A stretch of DNA of 32,061 nt. Origin: an uncultured Gammaproteobacteria bacterium. Its GTDB lineage: Bacteria > Pseudomonadota > Gammaproteobacteria > Ga0077536. Shown here piece after piece: positions 1 through 8,463 of the stretch (the first letter of the stretch is position 1; every line of letters begins with the position of its first letter). Position numbers and translations under genes: made by a program. Below the pieces are notes generated by a model. The model had not been told where the DNA came from and did not search any database. It saw nothing but the letters and a program-made list of their open reading frames with translations. Location of the stretch: NCBI GenBank assembly GCA_938075585.1, contig CALJHG010000030.1, forward strand, positions 1 to 32,061, in the 5' to 3' direction.

Positions 1-243
1 AATCGGATTTATGGAGATAATTTTGTCAAAGCACTGTCGTCTGTTAGCGCTAAAGTATATGTAATGCCATCTGCAACCGATGCTTATTTTCCGCCCGAGG
101 ATAGCCGTAATGAGGTTAGCCTTATGTCTACCGCAACGTTGAAGACAATACAATCGGAATGGGGACATTGGGCTGGTTCTGGACGCTGCGCTGCTGATAC
201 TGCATTTATTAATGATCAATTATTGGAGCTACTTGAGACGTGA
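1..243 (+). CDS. C-terminal fragment of an alpha/beta hydrolase, homoserine O-acetyltransferase (MetX)-like
   Basis: Open frame 1 from the window edge to TGA at 241-243: NRIYGDNFVKALSSVSAKVYVMPSATDAYFPPEDSRNEV...QSEWGHWAGSGRCAADTAFINDQLLELLET. The GHxAG...D..FI tail resembles MetX-like hydrolases. Partial at the 5' end. Confidence 0.6.
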   Translation, partial: NRIYGDNFVKALSSVSAKVYVMPSATDAYFPPEDSRNEVSLMSTATLKTIQSEWGHWAGSGRCAADTAFINDQLLELLET

Positions 244-1529
244 AACTAAATAATCTTACTGCTACTCAAGCCGCCGAATTACTGGCACGTAAAGAGATTA
301 GTTCCGTTGAGTTGACTCAGGCGTGTTTAGACAGAATAGCCGAGAGAAACCATGACGTGGGTGCGTTTGTGCATATTGATCCTGAGTTTTCATTAAAGCA
401 AGCAGCTATTGCTGATGCGTCTGAAAGTAAATCTAAGTTACATGGAGTGCCTTTCGGTGTTAAGGACGTTATCGATACTAAGGATTTTCGCACTGAACGA
501 GGCACAGTCATCCATGAGGGCCGTCAACCTCTAGAGGATGCAAAATGTGTGAAGTTAATGCGAGAAGCTGGAGCGGTCTTGCTTGGTAAGCTGGTTACTA
601 CTGAGTACGCGATGTTTACTGCTAACGAGACACGTCATCCATTGGATCTGAATCGGACAGCGGGTGGTTCGTCAAGTGGAACGGGTGCCGCAGTGGCAGA
701 TAATATGGTACCTATTGCGTTTGGCAATCAAACAGCGGGCTCTCTTATCCGCCCCGCGGCTTTCTGCGGTGTTTACGGGCTTAAACCTAGTCATGGTACG
801 ACCGATGGTACGGGCATTTTACCTTTACAATTATATTTCGACACGCTGGGTTATATGGCAAGAGATGTTGAAGATCTTAAAGACTTTTATTCTATTGTTA
901 GCGGTATTGACCAAAATAAAACATGGCCGGAGGCTCGCAAACCTCGGATTGGATTATGTCGAACATTTCAGTGGGACTTCGCCGATCGAGAGAGCCAAGA
1001 AGTGCTAGAGAAAACTGGAGAGCAATTTCAGTCGCTTGGTATCGATGTTGTTCCGTTTGAGTTACCCGTTGCTTATGAGAATTTAGTGGAGGTACATCGA
1101 CGAATTCTCTACAAAGGGATAAGTGACTCTCTTTCAGTCGATTATGAAACTGCTTCTGATTCAATGAGCAAAGGACTAATCGATGTTATCGAAGAGGGTC
1201 AAGCTTGTTCTCAAGATGCTTTCTTGGCGGCATTTAAGTTGGCAGATGCCTGTCGCTCTGGGGTAAATGAGATCCTCAAAGACGTAGACGCAATTATTTG
1301 CCCGAGCGCGCCTGGCGAAGCGCCAGAGGGTTGGGGTACCGGTAGCCCTATATTCCAAGTAATGTGGACTTTACTCGGCGTGCCTTGTCTAAATTTACCA
1401 GTAGGTTTTGGACCCAATGAGATGCCCTTAGGCATACAGTTGATTGGTCGACGAAATGACGACGCAACTATTTTATCACTCGGCCAACATGTCATGAAGA
1501 ACTTTCGCTCAATTAAAATCGAGAAATAG
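240..1529 (+). CDS. Amidase (amidase signature family, GatA/AmiE-like)
   Basis: 429 aa, GTG start overlapping the previous stop. Contains the amidase signature HGVPFGVKDVIDT...GGSSSGTGAAVADNMVPIAFGNQTAGSLIRPAAFCGVYGLKPSHG. Confidence 0.93.
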   Translation: MKLNNLTATQAAELLARKEISSVELTQACLDRIAERNHDVGAFVHIDPEFSLKQAAIADASESKSKLHGVPFGVKDVIDTKDFRTERGTVIHEGRQPLEDAKCVKLMREAGAVLLGKLVTTEYAMFTANETRHPLDLNRTAGGSSSGTGAAVADNMVPIAFGNQTAGSLIRPAAFCGVYGLKPSHGTTDGTGILPLQLYFDTLGYMARDVEDLKDFYSIVSGIDQNKTWPEARKPRIGLCRTFQWDFADRESQEVLEKTGEQFQSLGIDVVPFELPVAYENLVEVHRRILYKGISDSLSVDYETASDSMSKGLIDVIEEGQACSQDAFLAAFKLADACRSGVNEILKDVDAIICPSAPGEAPEGWGTGSPIFQVMWTLLGVPCLNLPVGFGPNEMPLGIQLIGRRNDDATILSLGQHVMKNFRSIKIEK

Positions 1530-1533
1530 TGGT

Positions 1534-1848
1534 ATGTCGAAAATTAAATTGTTTTTAGCTTCAGAACTAGAAGTTAACCAGATCCGTCAAGTTGAGTTGG
1601 ACGCTCGTGAGCCCATAGCGATTTATAACTTAGACGGAGAATATTTTGCTACCGATGATACGTGCACGCATGGAAATGCATCGATGGCCGAGGGTGATAT
1701 TGATGGCAGTGAAGTTTATTGCCCCTTTCATATGGGCGCTTTCGATATTCGGACAGGTGAGGCGACAGTTGCTCCTTGCAGTGTCCCTCTGAAAACCTAT
1801 GAGGTTGGTATTGAAGATGGTTATCTTTTTATTTTAATGGAAGATTAA
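1534..1848 (+). CDS. Rieske [2Fe-2S] ferredoxin-like protein
   Basis: 104 aa with Rieske motifs CTHG (CxH) and CPFHMGAFD (CxxH). Confidence 0.93.
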   Translation: MSKIKLFLASELEVNQIRQVELDAREPIAIYNLDGEYFATDDTCTHGNASMAEGDIDGSEVYCPFHMGAFDIRTGEATVAPCSVPLKTYEVGIEDGYLFILMED

Positions 1849-2606
1849 TGAAGTATAGAACTTACCGAATAGGGCAAATCGTGCCTAGCTCGAATATCAC
1901 GATGGAAACAGAGGTGCCTGAGATGCTTTTAAGAGCTGAGGTTCCCGAGGACGTGAGATTTACGTTCCATTCATCAAGGGCGCCTATGAAAAATGTTTCC
2001 GCCGAAGAATTAGCACGAATGAATTCTCATATGGAACGTTGTGCGATTGAATTGACCGACGCTCGGATGGATGTCATTGCGTCTGCTTGTTTGGTCGCGA
2101 TCATGTCACAAGGGACCGGGTTTCATCGAACGGTGGAAGAAAATTTGAAGCTAGTGACGTGTGATGACGCACCTGATACTAGGATCCTGACCAGTGCAGG
2201 ATGCCTTGTCGACTCCTTAAAAGCGATTGGAGCTAGACGTGTTGCCTTGATTACGCCGTATATGAAAAACCTGACTGCGTTAGTTGCGGGCTACATAGAG
2301 CACGAGGATATTGAGGTTTTAGATACTATTTCTCTCGAAATTCCTAATAACTTAGAGGTCGGCAGTCAAGATCCGAATAATCTGCTTAAGATCGTTCATC
2401 AACTCAAAACAGCGGAAGCAGATGCAGTGATCTTATCCGCGTGTGTGCAAATGCCGTCGCTTGCCGCGCTAGCTGAAGCGCAAAAGATGTTTAGTGTGCC
2501 GGTGTTGTCTACAGCCGCTGCTACGGTGTTTCAAATTCTTCGGTCCCTGAATTTGCCAACTGCTGTTCCAGACGCGGGTGATCTTTTATCTGGGCGGTAT
2601 AGTTAA
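1848..2606 (+). CDS. Maleate isomerase / arylmalonate decarboxylase-like protein (Asp/Glu racemase superfamily)
   Basis: 252 aa, ATG overlaps the preceding TAA (TAATG). Two Cys-centred motifs (ASACLVAIMSQGTGFH and ILSACVQMPSL) at the spacing of the two catalytic Cys of the family. Confidence 0.8.
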   Translation: MKYRTYRIGQIVPSSNITMETEVPEMLLRAEVPEDVRFTFHSSRAPMKNVSAEELARMNSHMERCAIELTDARMDVIASACLVAIMSQGTGFHRTVEENLKLVTCDDAPDTRILTSAGCLVDSLKAIGARRVALITPYMKNLTALVAGYIEHEDIEVLDTISLEIPNNLEVGSQDPNNLLKIVHQLKTAEADAVILSACVQMPSLAALAEAQKMFSVPVLSTAAATVFQILRSLNLPTAVPDAGDLLSGRYS

Positions 2607-2610
2607 CCAT

Positions 2611-3747
2611 TCATAGTGTCCGCGCGATAATTTCTTTCATTACCTCGCTCGACCCCCCCGCAATACGAGTTATCCTCTGACCAGCCCATAGTCTAGCGAT
2701 AGGGTATTCCCACATGTAGCCGTAACCACCAAAAAGCTGCAAGCAATCGTCTAAGACTTCGCACATAGTCTCAGTAGCGAAGAGCTTGGCCATAGCGGCG
2801 TCATTGGCATCTAACGCTTCCATCATATGAAGCTCAAGACAATGATCGATGAAGTTACGCACTACAGTAGCTTTGGTCTTTGCTTCTGCCAATTTAAATC
2901 GTGTATTTTGGAATGAAAAAATAGTCTTCCCGAAAGCTTCTCTGTCTTTAGTATATTCGACAGTTTCTGATAAAGCTGCTTCAATAGTGGATGCGGCTCT
3001 TATTCCTACTATCAATCTTTCTTGCGCGAGTTCCTCCATAAGATACTTGAAACCCATGTTTTCTTTCCCAATCATCCTATCAGGAGTCACTTTGACATTA
3101 GCGTAAAAAAGCTCAGAAGTGTCTTGCGCCTTCCAACCGATTTTTTCTAAGTTTCGCCCCCTAGTAAAACCACCGTCATTTCGTTCAACTACTAGCAGGC
3201 TTATCCCTTTCGCCCCAGCAGTGGCATCTGTTTTACAAGCTGTGATGACTAGATCAGCCAGATGCCCATTAGAAATAAAGGTTTTCTGACCATTCAATGT
3301 ATAGTCATCCCCGTCTCTGACCGCCGATGTTTTTATTCCCGCCAGATCACTACCAGCACCTGGCTCAGTCATAGCTATAGCCCCAATTATTTGGCCAGAA
3401 CACATTCCTGGCAGCCATTTTTTCTTTTGTTCTTCAGTGCCGTGGTTGAGGATATATGGCGCTACTATTCCCGAATGGAGATGAAACGCCACCCCGCTAG
3501 CATCCACTTTCGCCAATTCTTCAGTAACTATAGCGGTGTGTAAGAAGTCACCGCCAGGCCCACCATACTCGGCCGGCACAAAAGAACAAAGTAGTCCATT
3601 TTCGCCGGCCGACTTCCAGACTTCGCGACTGACAACTCCGTCTTTTTCCCATTGTGGGTGAAAGGGTACAATTTCTTTTTCAACGAACTTTTTAACGGTT
3701 GTTCTAAAGATCTCATGATCCTCAGAATAGACAGTTCGTTCTAGCAT
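2611..3747 (-). CDS. Acyl-CoA dehydrogenase
   Basis: 378 aa with ACAD motifs AIAMTEPGAGSDLAGI, GQKTFISNG, and C-terminal QLFGGYGYMWEYPIARLWAGQRITRIAGGSSEVMKEIIARTL. Confidence 0.95.
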   Translation of the reverse strand: MLERTVYSEDHEIFRTTVKKFVEKEIVPFHPQWEKDGVVSREVWKSAGENGLLCSFVPAEYGGPGGDFLHTAIVTEELAKVDASGVAFHLHSGIVAPYILNHGTEEQKKKWLPGMCSGQIIGAIAMTEPGAGSDLAGIKTSAVRDGDDYTLNGQKTFISNGHLADLVITACKTDATAGAKGISLLVVERNDGGFTRGRNLEKIGWKAQDTSELFYANVKVTPDRMIGKENMGFKYLMEELAQERLIVGIRAASTIEAALSETVEYTKDREAFGKTIFSFQNTRFKLAEAKTKATVVRNFIDHCLELHMMEALDANDAAMAKLFATETMCEVLDDCLQLFGGYGYMWEYPIARLWAGQRITRIAGGSSEVMKEIIARTL

Positions 3748-4024
3748 TACCGACTCCTTAAATTTGACGTCAATTGAGCTGCCTAAGCCTTAGCTTGAGA
3801 CTGATTTCAAACAACTTATAGCAGCTCTTACCAATCATTACCCAGGAAACTTAGTACAATCACGTTACTGCAATAGACTATAGTTTATTTTTAACAGATT
3901 TTTCTGAATAATGTTACATTTAGTAGGTTTCGCATCTAATTTAGTGTTGCTGAAACTTTTATAGCTTTAGCAAATTCTGCGAAAGGGTAGTTTTAAATAC
4001 GATACAAATTGAGGGGCTTTGATA

Positions 4025-4894
4025 ATGAATTTAGGAAAATACGGCGTCTTCACGTTTACGGACATGCTAGGAGCTCCCGAACTGAGCGAGTTAGCGAAAC
4101 GCGTTGAAGACTTAGGTTATTCAACACTTTGGTATCCTGAGGCTTTTAACTACGAAGCATTTGGCCTAGGAAATTATTTGCTCAGCGAGTCGTCTAGCCT
4201 TGTGGTCGCAAGTGGTATAGCAAACATGTATGCGCGTGATCCGGCCGCGTCCGTTATGGGGTGCAATACGCTGAATGCATTGTCAGGAGGTAGATTCATT
4301 CTGGGCTTAGGGGTTTCGCATGCGCCGCTAGTTTCTGATATGCGAGGCCACGAATATAAAAAACCTGTCGCTACTATGCGGAAATATTTGGATGATATGG
4401 ATCAGGCTTGGGAGGCGCTAGGAGGTGCTCCTGCAGAAAAGCAGGTCATGCTGGCGGCTCTTGGCCCAAACATGTCGGCACTTGCAGCCGAGCGTACTTT
4501 AGGTGCCTTCCCCTACAACATAACACCCGAACAAGCCCAACTTTCTCGAAAAGCTATGGGAGATAGGGGAGCCATTGTGTGCGAGCAAAAAGTCTGTCTT
4601 AGTACCAACGCTGAAGAAGCCAGAGCCGCTGCCAGAGCCGCATTGGGGCCGTATCTCCCATTACCTAACTATTATAAAAACTGGTTTAGGCTAGGCTTTG
4701 ATGAAACCGATCTAGAAAATGGCGGTAGCGATAGACTGATGGACGCTATGGTTATCTGGGGATCAAGTGAAGAGATCGACGAAAAATTAAACGGATATTT
4801 TGATAATGGAGCGGATCAGGTAGTGATCCAACCCATCCGGCCTGATGGCCAGCCTGGCCCCGATTGGGCGGCACTAGAGGCCCTAGCAAAGTAA
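4025..4894 (+). CDS. LLM-class (luciferase-like, F420-type family) oxidoreductase
   Basis: About 290 aa: GKYGVFTFTDMLGAPELSELAKRVEDLGYSTLWYPEAF...LNALSGGRFILGLGVSHAPLV. Likely ATG at 4025; the ORF track starts at TTG 4019. Confidence 0.85.
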   Translation: MNLGKYGVFTFTDMLGAPELSELAKRVEDLGYSTLWYPEAFNYEAFGLGNYLLSESSSLVVASGIANMYARDPAASVMGCNTLNALSGGRFILGLGVSHAPLVSDMRGHEYKKPVATMRKYLDDMDQAWEALGGAPAEKQVMLAALGPNMSALAAERTLGAFPYNITPEQAQLSRKAMGDRGAIVCEQKVCLSTNAEEARAAARAALGPYLPLPNYYKNWFRLGFDETDLENGGSDRLMDAMVIWGSSEEIDEKLNGYFDNGADQVVIQPIRPDGQPGPDWAALEALAK

Positions 4895-4939
4895 AAAGGC
4901 TCTACGGACTATAACCTCTGTCTGTTTTGAAATGTTACT

Positions 4940-4972
4940 GGTCACCCACTTAGGTGGCCCTCATTTTATTTT
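4940..4972 (+). terminator. Putative Rho-independent terminator after the LLM oxidoreductase gene
   Basis: GGTCACC-CACTTA-GGTGGCC hairpin (7 bp, one G-T pair) followed by the T-rich tract CTCATTTTATTTT. Confidence 0.5.
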
Positions 4973-4990
4973 GTAAAGGAAAACCCAAAA

Positions 4991-5773
4991 TTGTTTAGTT
5001 ATGTAGATAAGTCCATAAGGCAACGACTGGAAGTTCAAGGCTTACTTCGGGTTTTAAACAAGGACGGAATCGCTGTCGATCCCGATGACGGCTCCGCATT
5101 TATGTCATTGCTCGGACCTGTGCCAATTCCTCGAATGATAGATGGTATTGAAGTCGTGCTTGAGTGGTACCCGTTTGTAAGACGGACGGAGTTGTCTACC
5201 GTTTTAGAGTCTGCAAAAGAGGTAGAAAATGGAGGGGAAGAGGCTTTTCGAAATTTGTTGAGTAACTCTATGTTAGTTAATTCAGTATTTGCCTTACCTA
5301 ATTTCACTGCAGCTAGTAACCCTCTAGTCCGAGTCCATTCCTGTTGTCTGACGGGTGATATTTTTGGTTCTAAAAGGTGCGATTGTGGCCCTCAATTGGA
5401 TGCAGCATTTTCTCAAATGAAGCAAGATGGCGGAGGTGCTGTAGTTTATATGAGTGGTCATGAAGGTAGGGGAATTGGCCTTTGGGCTAAAGCCATTACC
5501 TACTTATTACAGGATGCAGGGCAGGATACGTATGAAGCAAATACGGCTCTTGGTCTCCCAGAAGATTGCAGGGATTTCAGCGAAGCAGCTGTAGTATTGC
5601 GGTTTTTGTTGAATAATCGACCTATTCGACTTTTATCTAATAACCCGGATAAAAGCGCCGCGCTTAGGGAAAATGGTCAGCAGGTCTCAGAGCACGTTCA
5701 GCTGATTGCCGGTGTTTGTGAACATAACCAAAGGTATATGGATGCCAAAAGGGACAGAGGACATAAAATCTAG
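4991..5773 (+). CDS. GTP cyclohydrolase II-like protein (RibA family, divergent)
   Basis: 260 aa, TTG start after AAAGGA. Contains RVHSCCLTGDIFGSKRCDCGPQLDAA (Zn Cys ligand pattern), GHEGRGIGLWAKAITYLLQDAGQDTYEANTALGLPEDCRDF, IRLLSNNPDKSAAL. Confidence 0.85.
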   Translation: MFSYVDKSIRQRLEVQGLLRVLNKDGIAVDPDDGSAFMSLLGPVPIPRMIDGIEVVLEWYPFVRRTELSTVLESAKEVENGGEEAFRNLLSNSMLVNSVFALPNFTAASNPLVRVHSCCLTGDIFGSKRCDCGPQLDAAFSQMKQDGGGAVVYMSGHEGRGIGLWAKAITYLLQDAGQDTYEANTALGLPEDCRDFSEAAVVLRFLLNNRPIRLLSNNPDKSAALRENGQQVSEHVQLIAGVCEHNQRYMDAKRDRGHKI

Positions 5774-5895
5774 TAAAGTCGATAGTTACCAGTGCTAGCG
5801 AATTCAATGACTACAGAGTTACAATACTTAGTCGTCTCTTGCTGAGGGTCGGGGGCGTGAAAAATCTACTGTTTTTATTTTAAAGAGGGGCCAAT

Positions 5896-6780
5896 ATGAT
5901 ATATCCGTTAAAATCGAAGTGTACAATGGGTTTGAAATTAATCGTCGTGTCTTTTTTTATGGTTTTTTTGACCCCGTCTTTTGCTGGCCACCATGACGAA
6001 AAGTTGATTAAGTTATTTCAAGTTAACAGCGGGATTATCGAGATGGATAAAGGCTATCTCACTGCGATGCGTGATGTCGGTACGATTATCAAGGTGCCTG
6101 TGGCAATGTATATCATTGACCATCCTAGGGGGTTGGTTCTTTACGATACTGGTACTAATGTTGCAATAGCTGATGGTAACTGTGCTAGCTATTGGGGTGA
6201 AGGACTGTGTGCTGCTTTTCATGGTAAGCAAACACGCGACGAGGTGATTGATCGTTGGCTAGAGAAATTTGGCTATTCGGTTTCCGATGTTAAATATGTA
6301 GTGACTTCGCACATGCATCTAGATCACGGTGGAAACACCGAAATGTTCCCGAATGCGGTTCATGTGGTGCAGAAAGCGGAAATGCAGGCAGCGTGGTGGC
6401 CCGAAAAATTTCAGCGTGCAGCATTTGTTTTGGCCGACTATGATGACGCTAGAGACTTCGACTACCTGCAGTTAGAGGGAGATTTTGATTTGTTTGGAGA
6501 TGGCACCATGGTTGTTTTGGATACCAAGGGTCATACTCAAGGACATCAGTCACTGATGGTGAAACTTAAGAATACCGGAACACTTTTATTGGCAGGTGAT
6601 GCGGTTTATACACCTGAAAATGAGAATGGAGTGACCCCAGGTATAACTTGGAGTACGAATGAATCAATGAAATCGATAGATAGATTGAAAATGATTCGTG
6701 ACAGGGAACAAGGTGAGATCTGGTACTCTCATGGACGTGCCCAATTTGACTCCCACAAGCACGATAGTGCCTACGACTAG
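5896..6780 (+). CDS. Metallo-beta-lactamase-fold hydrolase, N-acyl homoserine lactonase-like, with N-terminal signal peptide
   Basis: 294 aa with hydrophobic leader LKLIVVSFFMVFLTPSFAG and HxHxDH motif TSHMHLDHGGN; LLAGDAVYT and DTKGHTQGHQS motifs. Confidence 0.85.
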   Translation: MIYPLKSKCTMGLKLIVVSFFMVFLTPSFAGHHDEKLIKLFQVNSGIIEMDKGYLTAMRDVGTIIKVPVAMYIIDHPRGLVLYDTGTNVAIADGNCASYWGEGLCAAFHGKQTRDEVIDRWLEKFGYSVSDVKYVVTSHMHLDHGGNTEMFPNAVHVVQKAEMQAAWWPEKFQRAAFVLADYDDARDFDYLQLEGDFDLFGDGTMVVLDTKGHTQGHQSLMVKLKNTGTLLLAGDAVYTPENENGVTPGITWSTNESMKSIDRLKMIRDREQGEIWYSHGRAQFDSHKHDSAYD

Positions 6781-6800
6781 ATAGTTTTTCTATTTGAGGC

Positions 6801-7742
6801 TTGACGAGTATGAGTGAGCCTCTTTTGGAACTCCGGAATGTATGGAAGCGTTTCGGTCGGTATGAGGTATTAAAACATTTAAATCTGTCCGTTGGTAAAG
6901 GTGAGATAGTTGGTCTTCTCGGGCCAAATGGCTCCGGAAAAACTACTACTCTTAGAATTGCGGCAGGGTATTCCTGGTCCGACAAGGGGCAGGTTCTGAT
7001 ATCTGGTGAGGGCGTTTTTCCTAACGCGCCTTTTAGCAGGAGGGATGTAGGCTATTTGCCCGAGAAGGTACCACTTTACGATCCTTTCCGTGTGTCGGAA
7101 TACCTGAATTTTCTTGCCTCAGTGCGCGGCCTTCGCGGACAAATAGCCAAAGATGCTGTTCAGCGTGTTTTGCAAGAGCTTGATTTATCTGCTGTCGAAG
7201 GAAGGTTGATTGGTCATTTATCTAAAGGCTTTAGACAGCGCGTTGGGCTCGCGCAGGCGCTTTTATCGCAACCTAAGATACTCTTGTTGGACGAACCGAC
7301 AAATGGCCTTGATCCAGGTCAACTAGTAGAGGCACGAGATATGATACGCCGTGCCTCAAAAGATCGGGCAGTAATTTTTTCTACGCACATAATGCAAGAA
7401 GTGTCAGCTCTATGCACTAGAGTAGTGTATCTGCTTGATGGGAACCTTCGTTTAATTCCACTCGTCAGCGATTGGTCTATCGGGGGTACCATAAAGGCTC
7501 GTGTTCGTTGCGAGACTATTGATATATTGCTGACCAAAATAGGTCAGCTTTCTCCAGATATACGCTCCGAAAGAATTGATCAAGGCGAGAATATTTTTGA
7601 CCTTGAGCTAGATTGCTCTAGCGATCTGCGAGGAGAGTTATCTGCACTACTTGTGACGAGCGGAGAGCTACTTTCCTTTCAGTCTGAAACCTTGAGTTTA
7701 GAGAAGCGCGTGTTGAAACTGTTGGACGAAAAAGGGAAATAA
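6801..7742 (+). CDS. ABC transporter ATP-binding protein (GldA-like)
   Basis: Walker A GLLGPNGSGKTTT, signature HLSKGFRQRVGLAQAL, Walker B KILLLDEPTNGLDP. The likely ATG is a few codons into the ORF (MSEPLLELRNVWKRFG). Confidence 0.93.
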   Translation: MTSMSEPLLELRNVWKRFGRYEVLKHLNLSVGKGEIVGLLGPNGSGKTTTLRIAAGYSWSDKGQVLISGEGVFPNAPFSRRDVGYLPEKVPLYDPFRVSEYLNFLASVRGLRGQIAKDAVQRVLQELDLSAVEGRLIGHLSKGFRQRVGLAQALLSQPKILLLDEPTNGLDPGQLVEARDMIRRASKDRAVIFSTHIMQEVSALCTRVVYLLDGNLRLIPLVSDWSIGGTIKARVRCETIDILLTKIGQLSPDIRSERIDQGENIFDLELDCSSDLRGELSALLVTSGELLSFQSETLSLEKRVLKLLDEKGK

Positions 7743-7743
7743 G

Positions 7744-8460
7744 TTGGGTCTATATCAGTTCACTGCGCTAATAAAACACGAGTTAAAATATTACTTTGTG
7801 ACTCCTATAGCTTACGTAGTGATTGCTGTCTTTTGGTCAGCTAGTGGTTTTTTTTTTAGTTTCAATCAATTATTTGTAAGCGCAATAAATATGGTGAGCG
7901 CTTTTCATAACATGAGTTTGCTTCTGATGCTTATGATTCCTTTCTTGTCGATGAGAACATTTGCAGAAGAAAGACAGAATAATACGTTAGAGCTTCTTAT
8001 GACTCTGCCAATATCGGAGGCGGCGCTAGTTTGGGCTAAATATTTAGCCCTCATGACGATAGTGTTATTGATGCTGTTAGGCAGTGCCGTGGCTGTCGCA
8101 ATTCTCAGTTATTTTGGCGATCCCGATTACGGACCGATTGTTGGAGGTTACATCGGAATCTTTTTATTGGCTGCTAGTTTTTCTGGAATAGGCGTTCTTA
8201 TGTCGTCAATTTCCACTAATCAGATAGTGGCTGCCGCTCTCACCTGGTTTTGTTTGCTTTTAATGTGGTTTGCAGATTATGGTGCCTCTTTGTTTCCCAG
8301 TTCCTGGCTTGTTTATTTTTTTCAATATATTTCGTTTTCGGTCCACTATCTAGATCTCATTCGTGGAGTTCTGACGAGAGGAACACTAATATATTTTATA
8401 AGTGTGATTTTTCTCACTTTAGTAGTTTCAGTTCAGATACTCAGAGTAAAGCGAAGCTAA
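7744..8460 (+). CDS. ABC transporter permease (ABC-2 / GldF-like)
   Basis: 238 aa hydrophobic protein with PFLSMRTFAEERQNNTLELLMTLPISEAALVWAKYLALM, typical of ABC-2 permeases. Starts 2 nt after the upstream stop. Confidence 0.88.
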   Translation: MGLYQFTALIKHELKYYFVTPIAYVVIAVFWSASGFFFSFNQLFVSAINMVSAFHNMSLLLMLMIPFLSMRTFAEERQNNTLELLMTLPISEAALVWAKYLALMTIVLLMLLGSAVAVAILSYFGDPDYGPIVGGYIGIFLLAASFSGIGVLMSSISTNQIVAAALTWFCLLLMWFADYGASLFPSSWLVYFFQYISFSVHYLDLIRGVLTRGTLIYFISVIFLTLVVSVQILRVKRS

Positions 8461-8463
8461 AGT

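Noticed and set aside
664-1495. ORFs 664..1008 (+), 898..1164 (-), 1176..1358 (-), 1211..1495 (-)
   Set aside because: Overlap the amidase in other frames; low-quality translations without motifs.
6566-6985. ORF 6566..6985 (-), 139 aa
   Set aside because: Spans the MBL/ABC gene junction antisense to two well-supported genes.
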